A stretch of 64,000 nt of DNA from Gordius sp. MW1 (GCA_964036665.1 OZ038526.1:32736001-32800000); one strand, 5' to 3'. Shown: positions 11,396 to 23,317, numbered from the stretch's first letter. Notes: generated by a model not told the origin, from the letters alone. Program-made: numbers and translations.

Positions 11396-12494
11396 CGATC
11401 ATAAGTGTTCATGGTTAAATGGCCATTATATTTATTAAGTTGTTGAATAGGTTATAAATGATCCATCAATCAGTGTCAGTGTTACAATGTACCAATATGT
11501 ATTCAATTTTTATATTTGTTTGGGGAAACATTTTCTGTAAAGTTAACAGCTTTCAGCTATACAATTTTTCTAGTCAAAACATGTTGAAAATAATTTTGTT
11601 TGAATTTAATAATAAATTTTTTCCTTTTTCCTCAATTTCCCTAGAGATGTAAAATATATTTGTTTACATAGTTTTTACATAATTTATTCCTAGCGTCCTT
11701 GAACTTATTTAAATTAAAAAAATCAATAACATTAAATTACAACTCTCATAAAGAAAGCTAGCTTGGACTTTAATTAAAATACGCATAAGACGCTTTGAAA
11801 TCATGAAACTTACTTAATTAAGGCTTAAATAACTTAATAAAAAACATATAAAAATGTCTCAAAGATATTAAATTTGATTTTTTTAGATTAAAGTTATTTT
11901 AGGCATATTTCATAATGCCATCATAAGAAAATAATATATAACTTTTTTAAATGTAAAAATTAAACAGAAATCTTATAATTTTTTGTCGATTATATATTAT
12001 AATTTTGATTAGTTTTTAAAAGGTTTGAAGGACAAATTTATCAAGTAAGTTTGAATTGATAAAAATCGATCACATTTTGAGGCATCTTACTAGACAATGG
12101 TGGGAGTAGGAAAAGCAATCATTGAACATCCTGCTATTATTTGTCGCAAAAAATATAAAAAATGTCCATTTTTGTGATGATTAACACGCAAAATGGCATA
12201 AATTATATTTACTATTTTTTGTCAGGCAGCAGGTATAACTCTTACTTTACTTGAATATCAATAGGTTTTTTTTCTAAATATAGTTACAATTTGGTTATCT
12301 GATCGACATTATATTTATTTCTTAATTGAGCAAAAACCACATATAATGAGTTCCGTATCGTGTAATGGTTATATAATTGACTGAGACAATTAGAGAAATG
12401 TAATGTTATTGATACTTTTCATAGATAAGGAAGGCTGCGTAATCTGTAATGAATTAATTTTTGATCTTTTATTCATAAAGCTCAATGTAATGTA
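11396..12494. other. no gene seen
   Basis: AT-rich noncoding DNA. The open frames present are low-complexity and unrecognised. Confidence 0.5.
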
Positions 12495-12660
12495 CATGGG
12501 CGTAGCCAAGGGAGAGGGGGCAGGAACGGGCGGCTGCCCCCTCTAAATCAAATTTGTTAAAATTTATTATAATTATGGCTAAAATTTTAAAAAATCATCA
12601 TTTTGCCTTTCCCTAAATCGTTATTGCCCCCCTCTAATTCCAATCCTGGCTACGCCCATG
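12495..12660. mobile_element. MITE, CATGGGCGTAGCC family, 166 bp
   Basis: Both ends are intact (CATGGGCGTAGCC and GGCTACGCCCATG). It is flanked by GTAATGTA and CTAATGTA (7 of 8). The interior carries the family motif ATTATGGCTAAAATTTT. Confidence 0.9.
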
Positions 12661-13352
12661 CTAATGTATTTTGAATTTCTTTGAATTGAGGTTTTTCTGC
12701 ATTTTGAAATTTATTTTCAAGCTTCTAGAATTAAGTATCCTGTAAGTTAAGTTGTATTATGATAAAATGGAGCGAAAATTTTTCATTTTTAAATATTTAT
12801 AGAATTTTTTTATTTATTTAAACTCAATTTGGAATTAAAAATTTTAAAAACAATTGTCCATCAGCTATTTGACATTTTTCAAAAAATATAGCAATTATTT
12901 TAGTTAAAATTTGATAGAGTAAAACTAGGGTATGGGGTAATTGGAAAATAAATGCAGATGAGTCTTTATAATTTTTACGTTTCATCAATTTATATTTTTT
13001 CATTCTCAAAATTGTTATATAAAAGGGTGTAGCCAGAATTTAACTAGAGGAGGGGGGGGGGGTCAATATTAATAGATAGGGGGGGGGATCCCCCTGCTTC
13101 CCCCTTGCTATGCCATACAGATAAGTTTTTTGGCTGTCATTGATCTATCCTGGTCAGAAAAATAAAATTGCGTGCCATAAACTTCGAATCGTATAAAGTG
13201 AAATTTTTTTAATTAATAACAAAAAGATATTTCTAAACTTTTGTATGATATCTACGTGAAGGTACATACAATTAAAACTATTTCGATTTCCCCGTTTCAG
13301 CAAACTATAGGTCTAAATTAATTAAATTAAAATTGGCGGGATTGGACAGTAA
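12661..13352. other. no gene; degenerate G/C-tract MITE at about 13025-13118
   Basis: GGGTGTAGCCAG, runs of G and CCCCCTTGCTATGCC at 13025-13118 mark a decayed CATGGGCGTAGCC-type copy. The rest is AT-rich without coding signal. Confidence 0.5.
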
Positions 13353-13708
13353 GGGCTTATCTTAATATCGGATTTTGCTGCGCAGAAAAAATCATCGTAA
13401 GGATTATAACATGGCCGTGACTTAACTTCGAATTCACAGGAGATTTACATTTAAGACGCATAACATAACAGCTATTTTAGAAGATGCAAAATTTTCCTAG
13501 GCTAAAATGTTATATGTTTTTTAATTTTGAGGTATCAGCAGAGTTTGGATTTAATCCCAAGAGTTCAAATAAACAGAAAAACGTTTTTAACTATCAAAAA
13601 ACAAAATATTTATAATTACAACCGAGTTTGACCCATAAAATTGAATCGGATATTTAGACAAAATAAATTCGCGCGATTTGAATCTGAATCAGATATTTAG
13701 ACTAGCCC
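13353..13708. mobile_element. MITE, GGGCT ends with TAA duplication (PIF/Harbinger-like)
   Basis: Starts GGGCTTATCTTAATATCG and ends with the reverse complement of GGGCTAGTCTAAATATC. TAA lies on both sides (13350-13352 and 13709-13711). A 3-bp TWA duplication is typical of PIF/Harbinger; the superfamily is inferred. A related copy is at 16117-16386. Confidence 0.65.
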
Positions 13709-13767
13709 TAAGCCTTACTAGGTAAGTTTGCTATCTTTCATTCTAACTACTCCATAAGCCATGCAGC

Positions 13768-13920
13768 CATAGGCGTAGCCAAGGGGGTGCAGGGAGGGGT
13801 GGCTGCCCTCTTCTAAATCCAATCATTTGTTGAAATTTATTAATATTATGGCTAAAATTTCAAAAAACCTCTTTATTTCATAATTGCCACCCTCTAATTT
13901 CAATGCTGGTTACGCCCATG
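13768..13920. mobile_element. MITE, CATGGGCGTAGCC family
   Basis: Ends CATAGGCGTAGCC and GGTTACGCCCATG, interior ATTATGGCTAAAATTTC. Flanking 8-mers CATGCAGC and CATACAAC match imperfectly. Confidence 0.8.
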
Positions 13921-14429
13921 CATACAACGTTATTTTAATTATTATTGACTAAAGAATAATTTATTTAGCATCAAGGTGCATACTAAAAGAATAAATTATT
14001 AATTTTATAGTTGGCTGGAATTTTACAGCTTGGGCTGAGCTCAGACACAATGTACAACCTGACTTCGATGTTGCAAGACTCTGCTTGCTATACAATACAT
14101 TTTATTTCACATTTTTGTTGATATATCGCTTGAAAAACGAATTTTATATTAATTAATTTGCTAAAGCTGCTGGGTTTAATATATATTTCATTTTAAAATT
14201 TTATAAAAATCAGTTATTTAGGAGGGGGTCTGGGGTTAGAATTAATATTGGGGTTGGTTGAGATATTATATTTAACTGGGTGGGACCAAAAAATTTAAGA
14301 AAGGTAGAAAATCAGACCATGCGCAACACTAGCTATTGTTACTTTTTGTTCTCGGAATCACATTATTATTAACTTTTAAATTAATAAAAAAACAAACTAC
14401 CATTACCTAAATTGAAAATAGCCCTCGGC
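13921..14429. other. no gene seen
   Basis: AT-rich with a short G-rich stretch near 14220-14290 that may be another decayed MITE. Nothing coding. Confidence 0.45.
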
Positions 14430-14576
14430 AGTTGCGTAGCTAGCCTTTTTGCCTTGGGGGGGCTGAGCTGATCAAATAGGGGGGGGGGACAGAAAAATTT
14501 TCCTACCCACACCTTTAAGAATAAAAAATATGTTTGCCCTCCCCCCCCCCCAATCCAAAACCTAAATACGACCATG
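14430..14576. mobile_element. degenerate MITE, CATGGGCGTAGCC family
   Basis: GCGTAGCTAGCC on one side and CCAAAACCTAAATACGACCATG on the other, with long G and C runs between. Ends are mutated. Confidence 0.6.
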
Positions 14577-15189
14577 GGTCAAATGCAATTAAAAAAATTT
14601 TCTTTCATAAACGTTGGACAAACTTAAAATTCCGCTACTACTTTGTGTATTTTTTCTATTTATATCACACTAATATGTCCCCTCATGTTTATAGGGCATA
14701 AAATTAATAAAATTTATTCATAAATAAAACAAAGTGATGTAGTTAAAACAATGTAGAAAATTTCACATGGTATAATAAGTTTGTAAGGGTAAAAGTGGAA
14801 CGGGGATATTGACAAGAAATCGTTGATATTTTAAAAAATAATGCAAATAGTTAAAAACTATATAACAAAGTTTTTATAAAAATTATTGCCACAACCCAAA
14901 GAATCTTGGCCATATATATAACAAATTTTAATTTTACATATGCAATATTGGCAGCATTTTCAGGCAGCATTTATATCAAGAAAACAATGAGAACATTTAA
15001 AAGCCTTTTTTATGTTAGATCCTCAAAAGGCGCAATTATAACATAAGATATAAAAAATTAATTATGAAATTAAGATTAGTATTTAGAAGTTATTGCCCCT
15101 TGATATTATAGATATATTTGCACAACCCCCCCCCCCCCCCTACACCACCTAAAAATTAAAAAGAACTAATAAATTTAACGGCTTAATCA
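14577..15189. other. no gene seen; poly-C tract at about 15124-15140
   Basis: AT-rich DNA with one C homopolymer like those of the G/C-tract MITEs. No coding signal. Confidence 0.45.
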
Positions 15190-15425
15190 ACCTTAAAAAT
15201 ATTCTGTTAAAATTAAATGAATCAAAATTTTATTTGACAATTTTAGATGAAATTAGAGATGTGAGATGCACAGAACAACTTAGCGTTTGTGTACATTTTG
15301 TTGAATTCAATGGCACACCAAAAGAAATTTTTTGGGGATTTTTATCCCTTGAAAGTTTGGATGCTTTAACAATTGTCTATAAAATTCAGGAATTTGTTAT
15401 TAATATTAATTTATCAAACTTATGA
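15190..15425 (+). pseudogene. hAT transposase fragment, DUF4371-like N-terminal part
   Basis: An open stretch reads ...KFYLTILDEIRDV, CTEQLSVCVHFVEFNG and PKEIFWGFLSLESLDALT. This follows the YFSLIVDET(T)D..KEQLS..LRYVD pattern of ZMYM1-like or THAP-repressor-like hAT proteins. The expected catalytic-region Asp-Glu (ILDE) is visible. It has no start, no remainder of the transposase and opposite orientation to the C-terminal fragment at 15670-16730, so it is a remnant. Family assignment comes from remembered motifs. Confidence 0.65.
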
Positions 15426-15669
15426 TGGGATATCACTAAAAAAGGGGGAAAAATGGTGTACAAACAATTTTTTGGAAAATTATTGGCTCTATATGTGCAT
15501 GTGGTACATAAAAATATGCAAGATATGTTAAACAATAAGCATGTGAGATAAACAATTAAATTGAAACTAGGATGGAATTTTTGTAAATTAAATAATATTT
15601 TAATATATTTTGAAAGTGTTAAAAAGCTTAAAACAAGTTTAAAAGCCCAGATAATTTTAAATATTAAAT

Positions 15670-16730
15670 TTAGTCTTTGAATAGTAGTTCATTACGCCTT
15701 TTACTCGATGTTGCAAACGAATTTATAATATCATCCGGGGGAATAACATTTATAAAGTCATGTTCTAAGCTCAATAAAGCTAAGGAAGATAACCTATCTT
15801 GTCCAATTGTGGAACGAAGATAAATTTTAATCCGTTTTAGCAGTGAGAACGATCTTTCGCATGAACCTGAAGTTATTGGGATAGTTAAAATTATTTTAAG
15901 CAAAATAATACAATTTGGAAACACTACTGAGGGCAAAATTTTAATAAGTGAAAAAATATCATTGCATTTTATTTTATTTGAAGATAAAGAGTTATAATGT
16001 TTTACAAAAAATGTTGCCATATTTATTTCGCCGTCTTCCAGTTTTAATTCATAATGGTTAATTATTTCTGATAAAAGAGATTTATCGCAAAAGGATGAAG
16101 GGTTTAAACCTTCTAAGGGTGCGTCTTAATACGCGATTTTGAATCTAGATTCAAAAAGCGAATGCATGTTGAAACATAGCCGCGTCTTAATACGAGCGTC
16201 ACTTCATTTTTGTTTTGTTTTTGTGTTTTTGCGCGTAAAACAAATATTTATCCTCTAATTACGCTTATTAATGCATATTCATATGGTAATTGAACTAAAA
16301 TTGTTGATTCCACGACATGTATATCCCATATTTAGACAAACAAAAATATGGCGCCATGAAGTTGAATCGTATATTAAAACGAGCCCTAAGGACTTTAATA
16401 AATTACAATTAATTTCCTAAAATCTTATGTTTAATTCTGCTATTATTCTATCAATGATAGGATGATATAAATCAATTTTGAAATCAATTAATGAATTAGT
16501 CGATTCAAAAGAGTAAAATGTGTCATATTTTTTGGTTTTTTAATTCGTCTAGATAGTAATAAATCAAAAATTGCAGCTAAATCTTTTGCCTTATTATAAA
16601 GAATTTGATAGTGGTCCTCATTTCTAATATCATTTAAAGTTAATATTAGGCTATTAACCGTTGTAATTGCATTTATTAAACAAATATTTGGGCTTTGAAA
16701 CTCGTTAATTAAAACTTTTATTCAGAAACA
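15670..16730 (-). pseudogene. ZMYM1-like hAT transposase, C-terminal part, decayed
   Basis: The minus strand codes for the hAT C-terminal dimerisation region: LTIPITSGSCERSFSLLKRI followed by LRSTIGQDRLSSLALLSLEHD, ending FKD and a stop at 15670. Further upstream (16400-16720 on the plus axis) the frame reads NICLINAITTVNSLILTLND and YNKAKDLAAIFDLLLSRRIKKP, as in ZMYM1-type proteins, with stops and frameshifts. The reading is interrupted by a 270-bp MITE at 16117-16386. No N-terminal domain or start is present, so this is a dead copy. Confidence 0.78.
16117..16386. mobile_element. MITE, GGGTGCG/GGGCTCG ends, TAA duplication
   Basis: Left end GGGTGCGTCTTAATACGCGA, right end the reverse complement of GGGCTCGTTTTAATATACGA. 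TAA flanks both sides (16114-16116 and 16387-16389). It sits inside the hAT pseudogene, so it is younger than that gene's insertion. It is related to the copy at 13353. Confidence 0.72.
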
Positions 16731-16769
16731 ATAATAATAATCTTTATGTTGTTTCTTAATTAAGATAAA

Positions 16770-16905
16770 AAAAAAAATGGTGGAAGGGGCCCGGGGGCCC
16801 ACGATTTTTCCCTTGGGGGGGGGGCCCATGGGGCCCGGTTTTTGCTCTTGGGGGGGGGGGGGCCCGGGCCTCCTGGGCCCCCCCTAGCTACGCCACTGGC
16901 CCTCG
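16770..16905. repeat. G/C-homopolymer MITE remnant
   Basis: Runs of GGGGCCCGGG and up to 14 G, ending in CCCCCCTAGCTACGCCA, the end motif of the CATGGGCGTAGCC family in altered form. Confidence 0.5.
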
Positions 16906-17199
16906 GTCCACATTAAGAAATCGTTAATTTTATCAGCTAAAACTTTACCTTATTAATACGACAGATCGCTCCATCCCCATTATTGATTTTGTGCGAATAA
17001 TTTCAAAAATAGGACACGTAGGCAACTAATTTCCTACACAAAAATCCGCGGTCCATGAACGCACTTCCTCACGGCCCTAAAAAATTCTCTACCATAACGA
17101 GATTATTTTTCCAATTATACAAACCGAGAGACATGGATTTTTGATAAATTTAACTAATATTTAATAAAATCATCCTTATATGTACGAAATTTTACTACC
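16906..17199. other. no gene seen
   Basis: AT-rich spacer; the 8-bp TSD TTACTACC of the next MITE is at 17192-17199. Confidence 0.5.
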
Positions 17200-17437
17200 C
17201 ATGGGCGTAGCCAGGGGGGGGAGCAATTTTTTTTTCCATCAAAAACCCTTAAAAATTAAAAAAAATTTAGGTTTTGCCATTCCCCCCCCCCCCCCCCCCC
17301 CCTTATTGTTTTTTTTTTAATACAAAAACCCTTAAAAATTAAGAATTTTAGGTTTTATCCCCCCCCCCCTTCCCGTTATTGAAGTTTTAAACGTTTCGCC
17401 CCCCCCCCCCCTAATCCAAAACCTGGCTACGCCCATG
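17200..17437. mobile_element. MITE, CATGGGCGTAGCC family, perfect 8-bp TSD
   Basis: A 238-bp copy with both ends intact. It is flanked on both sides by TTACTACC (17192-17199 and 17438-17445). The interior has long C runs, one of about 20 (17283-17302), and a partial internal duplication of TAAAAATTAA-CCCC segments. Confidence 0.93.
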
Positions 17438-17445
17438 TTACTACC

Positions 17446-19150
17446 ATATAAACATAAAGCAGAAAATAATTGTAAAATCCACCACAATTTCAATCAATGG
17501 CGCTATGCTAGCTCATTAATTTAAGATATTTTAGCATCAAACACAATTTTTTGGAAATACCTCCATTATAATTTTTTTTTATTCGTGTGTGTTATTTAAT
17601 TAAAAAGTCAGATCCATACTTGTACTCAGTAATAATGAAAATGTGGGGAGGGGGGGGAACTTGGCGCTCAGCCAACCTACTCTATCTTACCTATTAAAAT
17701 TGTTATTCAATGATAAAAGTAAAACATAATCGCGTTTATAAACATAGTCCCCCCCTAAGGTAAATAGGCTATTGGGGGTGGGGGGGGGCAATTTGCTCCC
17801 CTCCCCCTCCCTATTTACACCCTGTTGATTCGCCCGCATTTAACTATTATATTTGATAAGCATGTTGGCCCAATGCCAACGGCAATATTTTCCCTCCTCT
17901 GATATCTCTATCTCTTTTCCTTCTCTACCGCTAATAGAGGCAAATAAGACTAGAGGGAAGGGGGGGAGGGGTAAGAAATCAATAAAATGATTAAAAGATT
18001 ATTCACCCAATTTAAAATAAGAAGATAACCGTGGATTTGTTTAAAATATATTTTATTAATTGTTTTAATTGCTATGCAATTTATGGTTTTATTTTGATTT
18101 AAATTTAAAGCTGAATTATAGGTCATGGAAACATATGTAGTTAATAATGTTCTAAAAATCAAATGTTTGGTGTTTCATATTTTCTCATGCACCTTAGGTT
18201 TGTGTGTAATAGTAATAACAATTAACGATGTTTTAGTATGTAATTCCCCAACCCGCCCCCTTTTGAAACCTTACCCCTCAGGTCTTTAGAATTGCTTACC
18301 CCCTCCCTCGCTTTGGGAACACCCTCAATCAAGCGCATGACATATAAACCGTGTTAAGCTTTGCCTCATACACTGCCACATTCCCCCGCATTCCTCAACT
18401 CTTTATAGCGATTCCAATTAAATTCCATAAAATTGTTATCGGCAATAGTTTTGTAAAATTTGGAAAAAAATAACAACATTTTTTTCAGATAAAACCCAAT
18501 AATGGATGTCGCAGCTTAGTTGACGTGAGAATAAATAGTTGGCAACCCTCCGGCGTGCTACTAAAGCCTACTCCCTCAGCTTCTAGGACCCGCCCCGACA
18601 TTACGAACCACGAGGCATTCATTCATTCATTCACGTATACTACGAACTTGGCACTAAGTGCTTACTATATAAATACATTATTTTTTTCACGATTTCCCAT
18701 TGAATTTGATCGTATCGACCAAAAAATATTCGTATAATTTGGGAATAAATATAGAAATATAATTGAATTCGTTCGGAGGATATTCGGAGACAGTTGGATT
18801 GATAGCCAATGTAAGATTTTATCTTTTTGTATTTGAAAAATGGTAAACGACAGACACATCAACTTGGGCTATAAAAAATTAAATTACTTTTTAAATTCTT
18901 TTTTCTTTTATCTCAAGCCTAGTCCACGTTCAACATATACTAATAACCTCAACTTCATTTTATTGACCATATATAATATTTACTGTTTTTTACCTAAAAT
19001 GAATTGATAATTATACATTGGTAATTTAAATGAATTACTACCAAAATTTCCACCCCTCTTTTTTAAATTTAACTTTTATAATTTACCGTACAATTATACC
19101 TAACATGTAAAACTTAGCGATATCCCCCGCTGGTTTCCGCCTTTAATGTC
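17446..19150. other. no gene seen; G/C-tract remnant at about 17640-17822
   Basis: Mostly AT-rich. 17640-17822 has G and C runs facing each other with GCTCAGCC and CCCTATTTACACCC, a decayed MITE. TTAATTGCTATGCAATTTATGG at 18058-18081 is the end motif of the modular repeat described at 32806. A short run of ATTC repeats lies near 18620. No convincing exon. Confidence 0.45.
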
Positions 19151-19154
19151 AGAA

Positions 19155-19310
19155 TTCTTATATGTGAAATTTTAAGGTCGTCGTTTGCAAATAGTTCATT
19201 CTTTGGAATAGTAATATTACAAAATATTTTATACGTGAAATTTTAAGGTCGTCTGCAAATATTAATTTCAGTCTTTGAAATAGTGACATTACAAAATATA
19301 TTTGTATTTA
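19155..19310. repeat. direct duplication, about 80 bp twice
   Basis: GTGAAATTTTAAGGTCGTC...GCAAATA...TTGAAATAGT-ACATTACAAAATAT occurs twice in tandem, about 300-450 bp upstream of the GNAT gene start. Confidence 0.7.
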
Positions 19311-19603
19311 ATATACAATTCCTATACAAAAAGCTTGTATTTTTCTTCTGTTCAGTCTAACTAAGTTTTAAGTTAGTATTTCCTTAATTTGATTTGAGGA
19401 CATACATGTATTTGAATTAATCTAGCTATTCCCACCGTTCGTTATTGTAAAGTTTTGGATAAGATGGGAGAAAATTGTTATTTATGCTTCTCCTTAAAAT
19501 TGTATTATATTATGATTAGCGACAATTTTAAACGAACGGTACAACGGCAACCCCTTCCGAACAGATTCTCGAAAATCCCATTTCACCGAATCATCAACCA
19601 ACA

Positions 19604-21545
19604 ATGTCGTCCGCACCACTCGTAGCACCTCCGTCGTCTGTTCAGTTGGGCGTTAATATGGCCGCCGCCATGAACACCTTTAACCGCATCATGGTACCGA
19701 CTACCACCACATCCATGATGTACCAACGAATCGAAACCGAATCCCGATCGACTACTGGTGGCTTATCATTTTTCCCTTTTAGATATTTCTTCCAATACGC
19801 GACGAGACGGGCGGGTCGAAGGAAGGGTGACAATGATATTTCGACATTAGCCCGCCCTTGGGAACCGGTTGACCGTAGCGCTCCCATGGTATCATCAGCT
19901 GTTGAAAAATTTGCTGAATCAGAATGTCCATTTAGGTACACCCTGAGAATGGCTCACGAAAGTGACATCGTACCCGTATGTCATTGGAGGAGTGAAGAAT
20001 TTGGTTATCGAGCTCATTGGGATTACATGGTAGCGATATATAAGTGCGATCCCACGGGGTGGTTTGTGGCAACAGACGATACCGGAGAAATTATTGGTAA
20101 TTCTTAATTTCCAACCAATTAATTGAGTGTGTTTTAAATACAGGGAACTGAACTAAGAAGTGTTAGTAAAAGTTAGAAGGCATATAAATATTAAGATTTC
20201 CAGCCAAATTTAGGCGGGTTTTCGCTGGTGGAGTAGGTTTAAGCAGTAGCTCAACTATGATGGTCGGGGGTTCATATTTCTTCCACCTTAACGACAACAT
20301 AAACAAATCGTGAAAAGTTTCATTTGAGAATTTTATTTGGCAGGCAACATTTTTGGCATGAATTTGAACGACCAAGTGGCTTTCGGTGGTTTGTTTGCCG
20401 TCAAGAAACCATTTAGATGCCACGGGGTAGGTGGTAAATTGTGGGACAAAAGACTTGAACACGTGGGAGATCGGAATTTAGGTGTCAATGCTGTCGAATC
20501 GCGCATCCTACCTAATACGAAATTAGGCATGACCTTATCATTCCGAAGTATTATTCACTTTTGTAAAGCATATACTACAATCTAATCCGTCCTTTAAGGC
20601 CTCGTCTTACCCATGGTTAAATACACACATAAAATGTCGTATTAGTAGGGGTCCTCTCTTATTTAAGGGTCAACTTAAAATTTTAAACCCCTAGTAGTGT
20701 TGTAAAACGCCTGAGTTTTGTTTGATTGACCTTTTATTTTAGTCGACTAAACAGATCAAAAGCCCTTGGTCTATTTTAAAAAAAAATAGACCAAAAATCA
20801 TTAGTCTGTGTAATTTCAGCCGTTTTTGTAACACTAACCCTGAGCAAAAGGACTAAGGCATTTCAACTTTTGTTAAATTGTCATAGTGGCACGGTATTTT
20901 GGAAAAATTCCGGAACCCGACCAACAAATACTCTTAGAACTTGAACCAAGCATAGAGGGGGACCTTCCTATCGACTTGCATACCTTTGACCACGTCGACC
21001 AAAATACGGATCCGCGTCAATTTGCCCAACTCCGATCCCTTATGGATCAGCTGATCGATTACGACTCATCCGTCAACACCATACCTCGCCCCTCTTTCCT
21101 CAACGCCACCCTGCTCGATCAATCGGCTCAGATGATAACGGTCGTAGCTTCGCGTCAAAGATCAGAATCCTCATCAGCTGATATATTGGGATACGGCATG
21201 GTGCGACCGAGGTACAAAGGCGTTACGATCGGGCCGTTGTACGCGGAAAGCGGGGATATCGCCCGGGCCATCTGTCGGCAACTCCTAACTCGTCTAATAA
21301 AATCGACCAAACTTGATCATCGACTGGACCAAGATGGGGGCAACATAATGGATATCACCATAATCGATGATGTCAATAACGGGACATTTCAACATGGCTG
21401 CCCCGGGGCGATTATGATGGAATTTGTGAAGCGGTTAGGACTTAAGAGGGAATGCTTTTTATATAGGATGTATTCGAAAGGTGATATCATCTTACCACTG
21501 GACAAAGTATATGGAGTCACCAGTTCCGAAGCATTTTTATTATAA
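19604..21545 (+). CDS. GNAT-family N-acetyltransferase-like protein, three exons
   Basis: Exons 19604..20096, 20344..20562 and 20887..21545 join in phase 1 at both junctions, all GT-AG. They give 1371 nt, 456 aa plus stop. The N-terminus (about residues 1-110) is low-complexity and unrecognised. Residues about 115-165 read YTLRMAHESDIVPVCHW...DPTGWFVATD-TGEIIG. This leads into FGGLFAVKKPFRCHGVGGKLW, the acetyl-CoA-binding motif A pattern (RxxGxGG) of GNAT enzymes. The GNAT half is followed by a second domain ending ...VKRLGLKRECFLYRMYSKGDI, resembling the C-terminal acetyltransferase domain of YitH/HolE-type proteins. Substrate unknown. Exon GC content is well above its surroundings, which fits a maintained gene. 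A 142-bp MITE lies in intron 2. An AATAAA is at 21787-21792. Confidence 0.85.
20695..20836. mobile_element. MITE, TAGTGTTGTAAAA family, inside GNAT intron 2
   Basis: A 142-bp copy with ends TAGTGTTGTAAAACGCC and GCCGTTTTTGTAACACTA. Flanking 8-mers are ACCCCTAG and ACCCTGAG. It lengthens the host intron from about 174 to 324 bp. Confidence 0.85.
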
Positions 21546-22673
21546 ACACATCCCCTTAAAGCCTGCCCCCTACACGTATAAAATTGCGAAAATAGCATTA
21601 GCAACAAACAACATATACTTGAAATTGTGACAAAATGGATATTGTTTAAATACGTATTATTAAGAAAAGTTAGCAATCGTTAGCCCTTTTATCATACTCG
21701 TCATTTATAAAATCTTGAGAAATTAATTTTTAATATATGACGTACCGTTAATATCATATTATTTAATTGGGTAAAATATATAGCAAAATAAATTTTTTTA
21801 AATTTTAAATAATTATTCGCTCTATGCGAATATGTAGGGGTAGGAAGGAATTAAAACACGGGTTGCTAATAATATCAAAATGAATAATTTGTAGATCTTT
21901 TTTTTACACAATTTTTCCATCAGAAGCATCTACTCATGTACCTACCAATAATCTAAAAAAACCTTACTTACGCTGGACTACTGTCTAGCCATATATTGAT
22001 TTTAACCAAAATATTTGATCCTAAGTGGCTAGGTTAGGCGCTTTCGTTTTCCAATTTCCCTTTAGCGACAGCTTCTCATAGCACATTTTTATAGAGAAAT
22101 TAATACTTGAAGGCTATAAAGCAAATATATGAAAAATGTATGGGACAGGTAAACTGACATTAAAGATCCATAAGTTGCGTAGCTATTAATTTATAGATTT
22201 TTTTAATTTTATATAAATAATGCCATGGGAGGAAAGCTATCATGAATTTGTTTACATTAATTAAGCAAATACTGTGAAACTAAACCGGTTGGCCCACCAA
22301 CGTATGAAAATAGTTCTACCAAATAATTTTTACCCTATTAAAACAATTAAAATTAATATCGTACTTATTTTGACAATCAAAATTAAGGTTTTGCATCATA
22401 AAAAATATTTGAAACCTTTCGTAATTGTTATTTTATTACTAGCACTCCCATATAATTTTATCGATATATATATGTTCCATGGGAGGCACTAAAATTTTTT
22501 AAAATCCATAAAAGTTAAAAATTAATGTCAATTGCTAAGGCAATAACATTTTGTAGTATTGATTATAATTTCAAGTTATACGGTAAAGTTATGAGGGGCT
22601 TATGGGTAGGGGGGGGGGGTTATGGAATAGGGTTAAGGGAAGTTGGTGACCTGAAATTGTGGAGAGGGTCTTG
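21546..22673. other. GNAT 3' flank and intergenic DNA, no further gene
   Basis: AT-rich, with the GNAT polyadenylation signal candidate near 21787. Open frames here are Lys/Ile/Leu-rich and unrecognised. Confidence 0.5.
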
Positions 22674-22681
22674 GCCTTGCT

Positions 22682-22849
22682 CATGGGCGTAGCCAGGTTT
22701 TGTAAGGGGGGGGGCGAAACGTTTAAAAGTTCAATTGGGGGGGGGGGAGGCAAAACCTTAATTTTTTAATTTTTAAGGGTTTTTGCATTGGAAATTTTTT
22801 TTTAGTTTTAGGGGGGGGGGGGCGGCCGCCCTTCCTGGCTACGCCCATG
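22682..22849. mobile_element. MITE, CATGGGCGTAGCC family, perfect 8-bp TSD
   Basis: A 168-bp copy with intact ends, flanked by GCCTTGCT on both sides (22674-22681 and 22850-22857). It has G runs of 8-12 near both ends and the interior AAACGTTTAAAAGTTCAATT. Confidence 0.93.
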
Positions 22850-23184
22850 GCCTTGCTTGTTTATCGCGAAGGGTTAAACGTTAAATTGAATGCATTACTA
22901 CATGACCCTGACCGTTATATACCCCCTAACCATGTGATATAACACAACATTGGGGAAATTTGATTTATCCTTAACACAGATTATGTCTTCTTAACACTTA
23001 AAAAATATTATGGGTGAACCACCCAATTATAAGGTATGCACTAGGGCTAAATTTTTCAAGGAAAAATGGGGAAAAAACATTCTCATAGTTATAGTTTTTA
23101 AATGGCATTTCAAGTAGGTCATCATCATCCATCCCTTAATTAAGCCCACTTAGCATCTTCCCCCTTATAATAAAAAATAGCCCC

Positions 23185-23317
23185 CCCCCCCTAAAAAAAT
23201 TTTTTTTTAATGCAAAAAGCCTTAAAAATTAAAAAAAATTTGTTTTGCCCCCCCCCCCTAATTGAACTTTTGAACGTTTCGCCCCCCCCCCCAATCCAAA
23301 ACCTGGCTACGCCCATG
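23185..23317. mobile_element. one-sided copy, CATGGGCGTAGCC family
   Basis: The right half is intact (ATTGAACTTTTGAACGTTTCG, C run, CCTGGCTACGCCCATG). The left end stops in a C run without the TIR. Confidence 0.75.

Noticed and set aside
17283..17410. Long C runs as sequencing errors
   Set aside because: Same runs occur at the same positions in many family copies, so they are real features, though exact lengths may be unreliable.
19642..19941. 99-codon minus-strand open frame opposite GNAT exon 1
   Set aside because: Shadow of the coding exon on the other strand; no motif.
20886..21545. Separate 219-aa gene starting at 20886
   Set aside because: It begins with GTG directly after an AG acceptor and joins GNAT exon 2 in frame, so it is exon 3.
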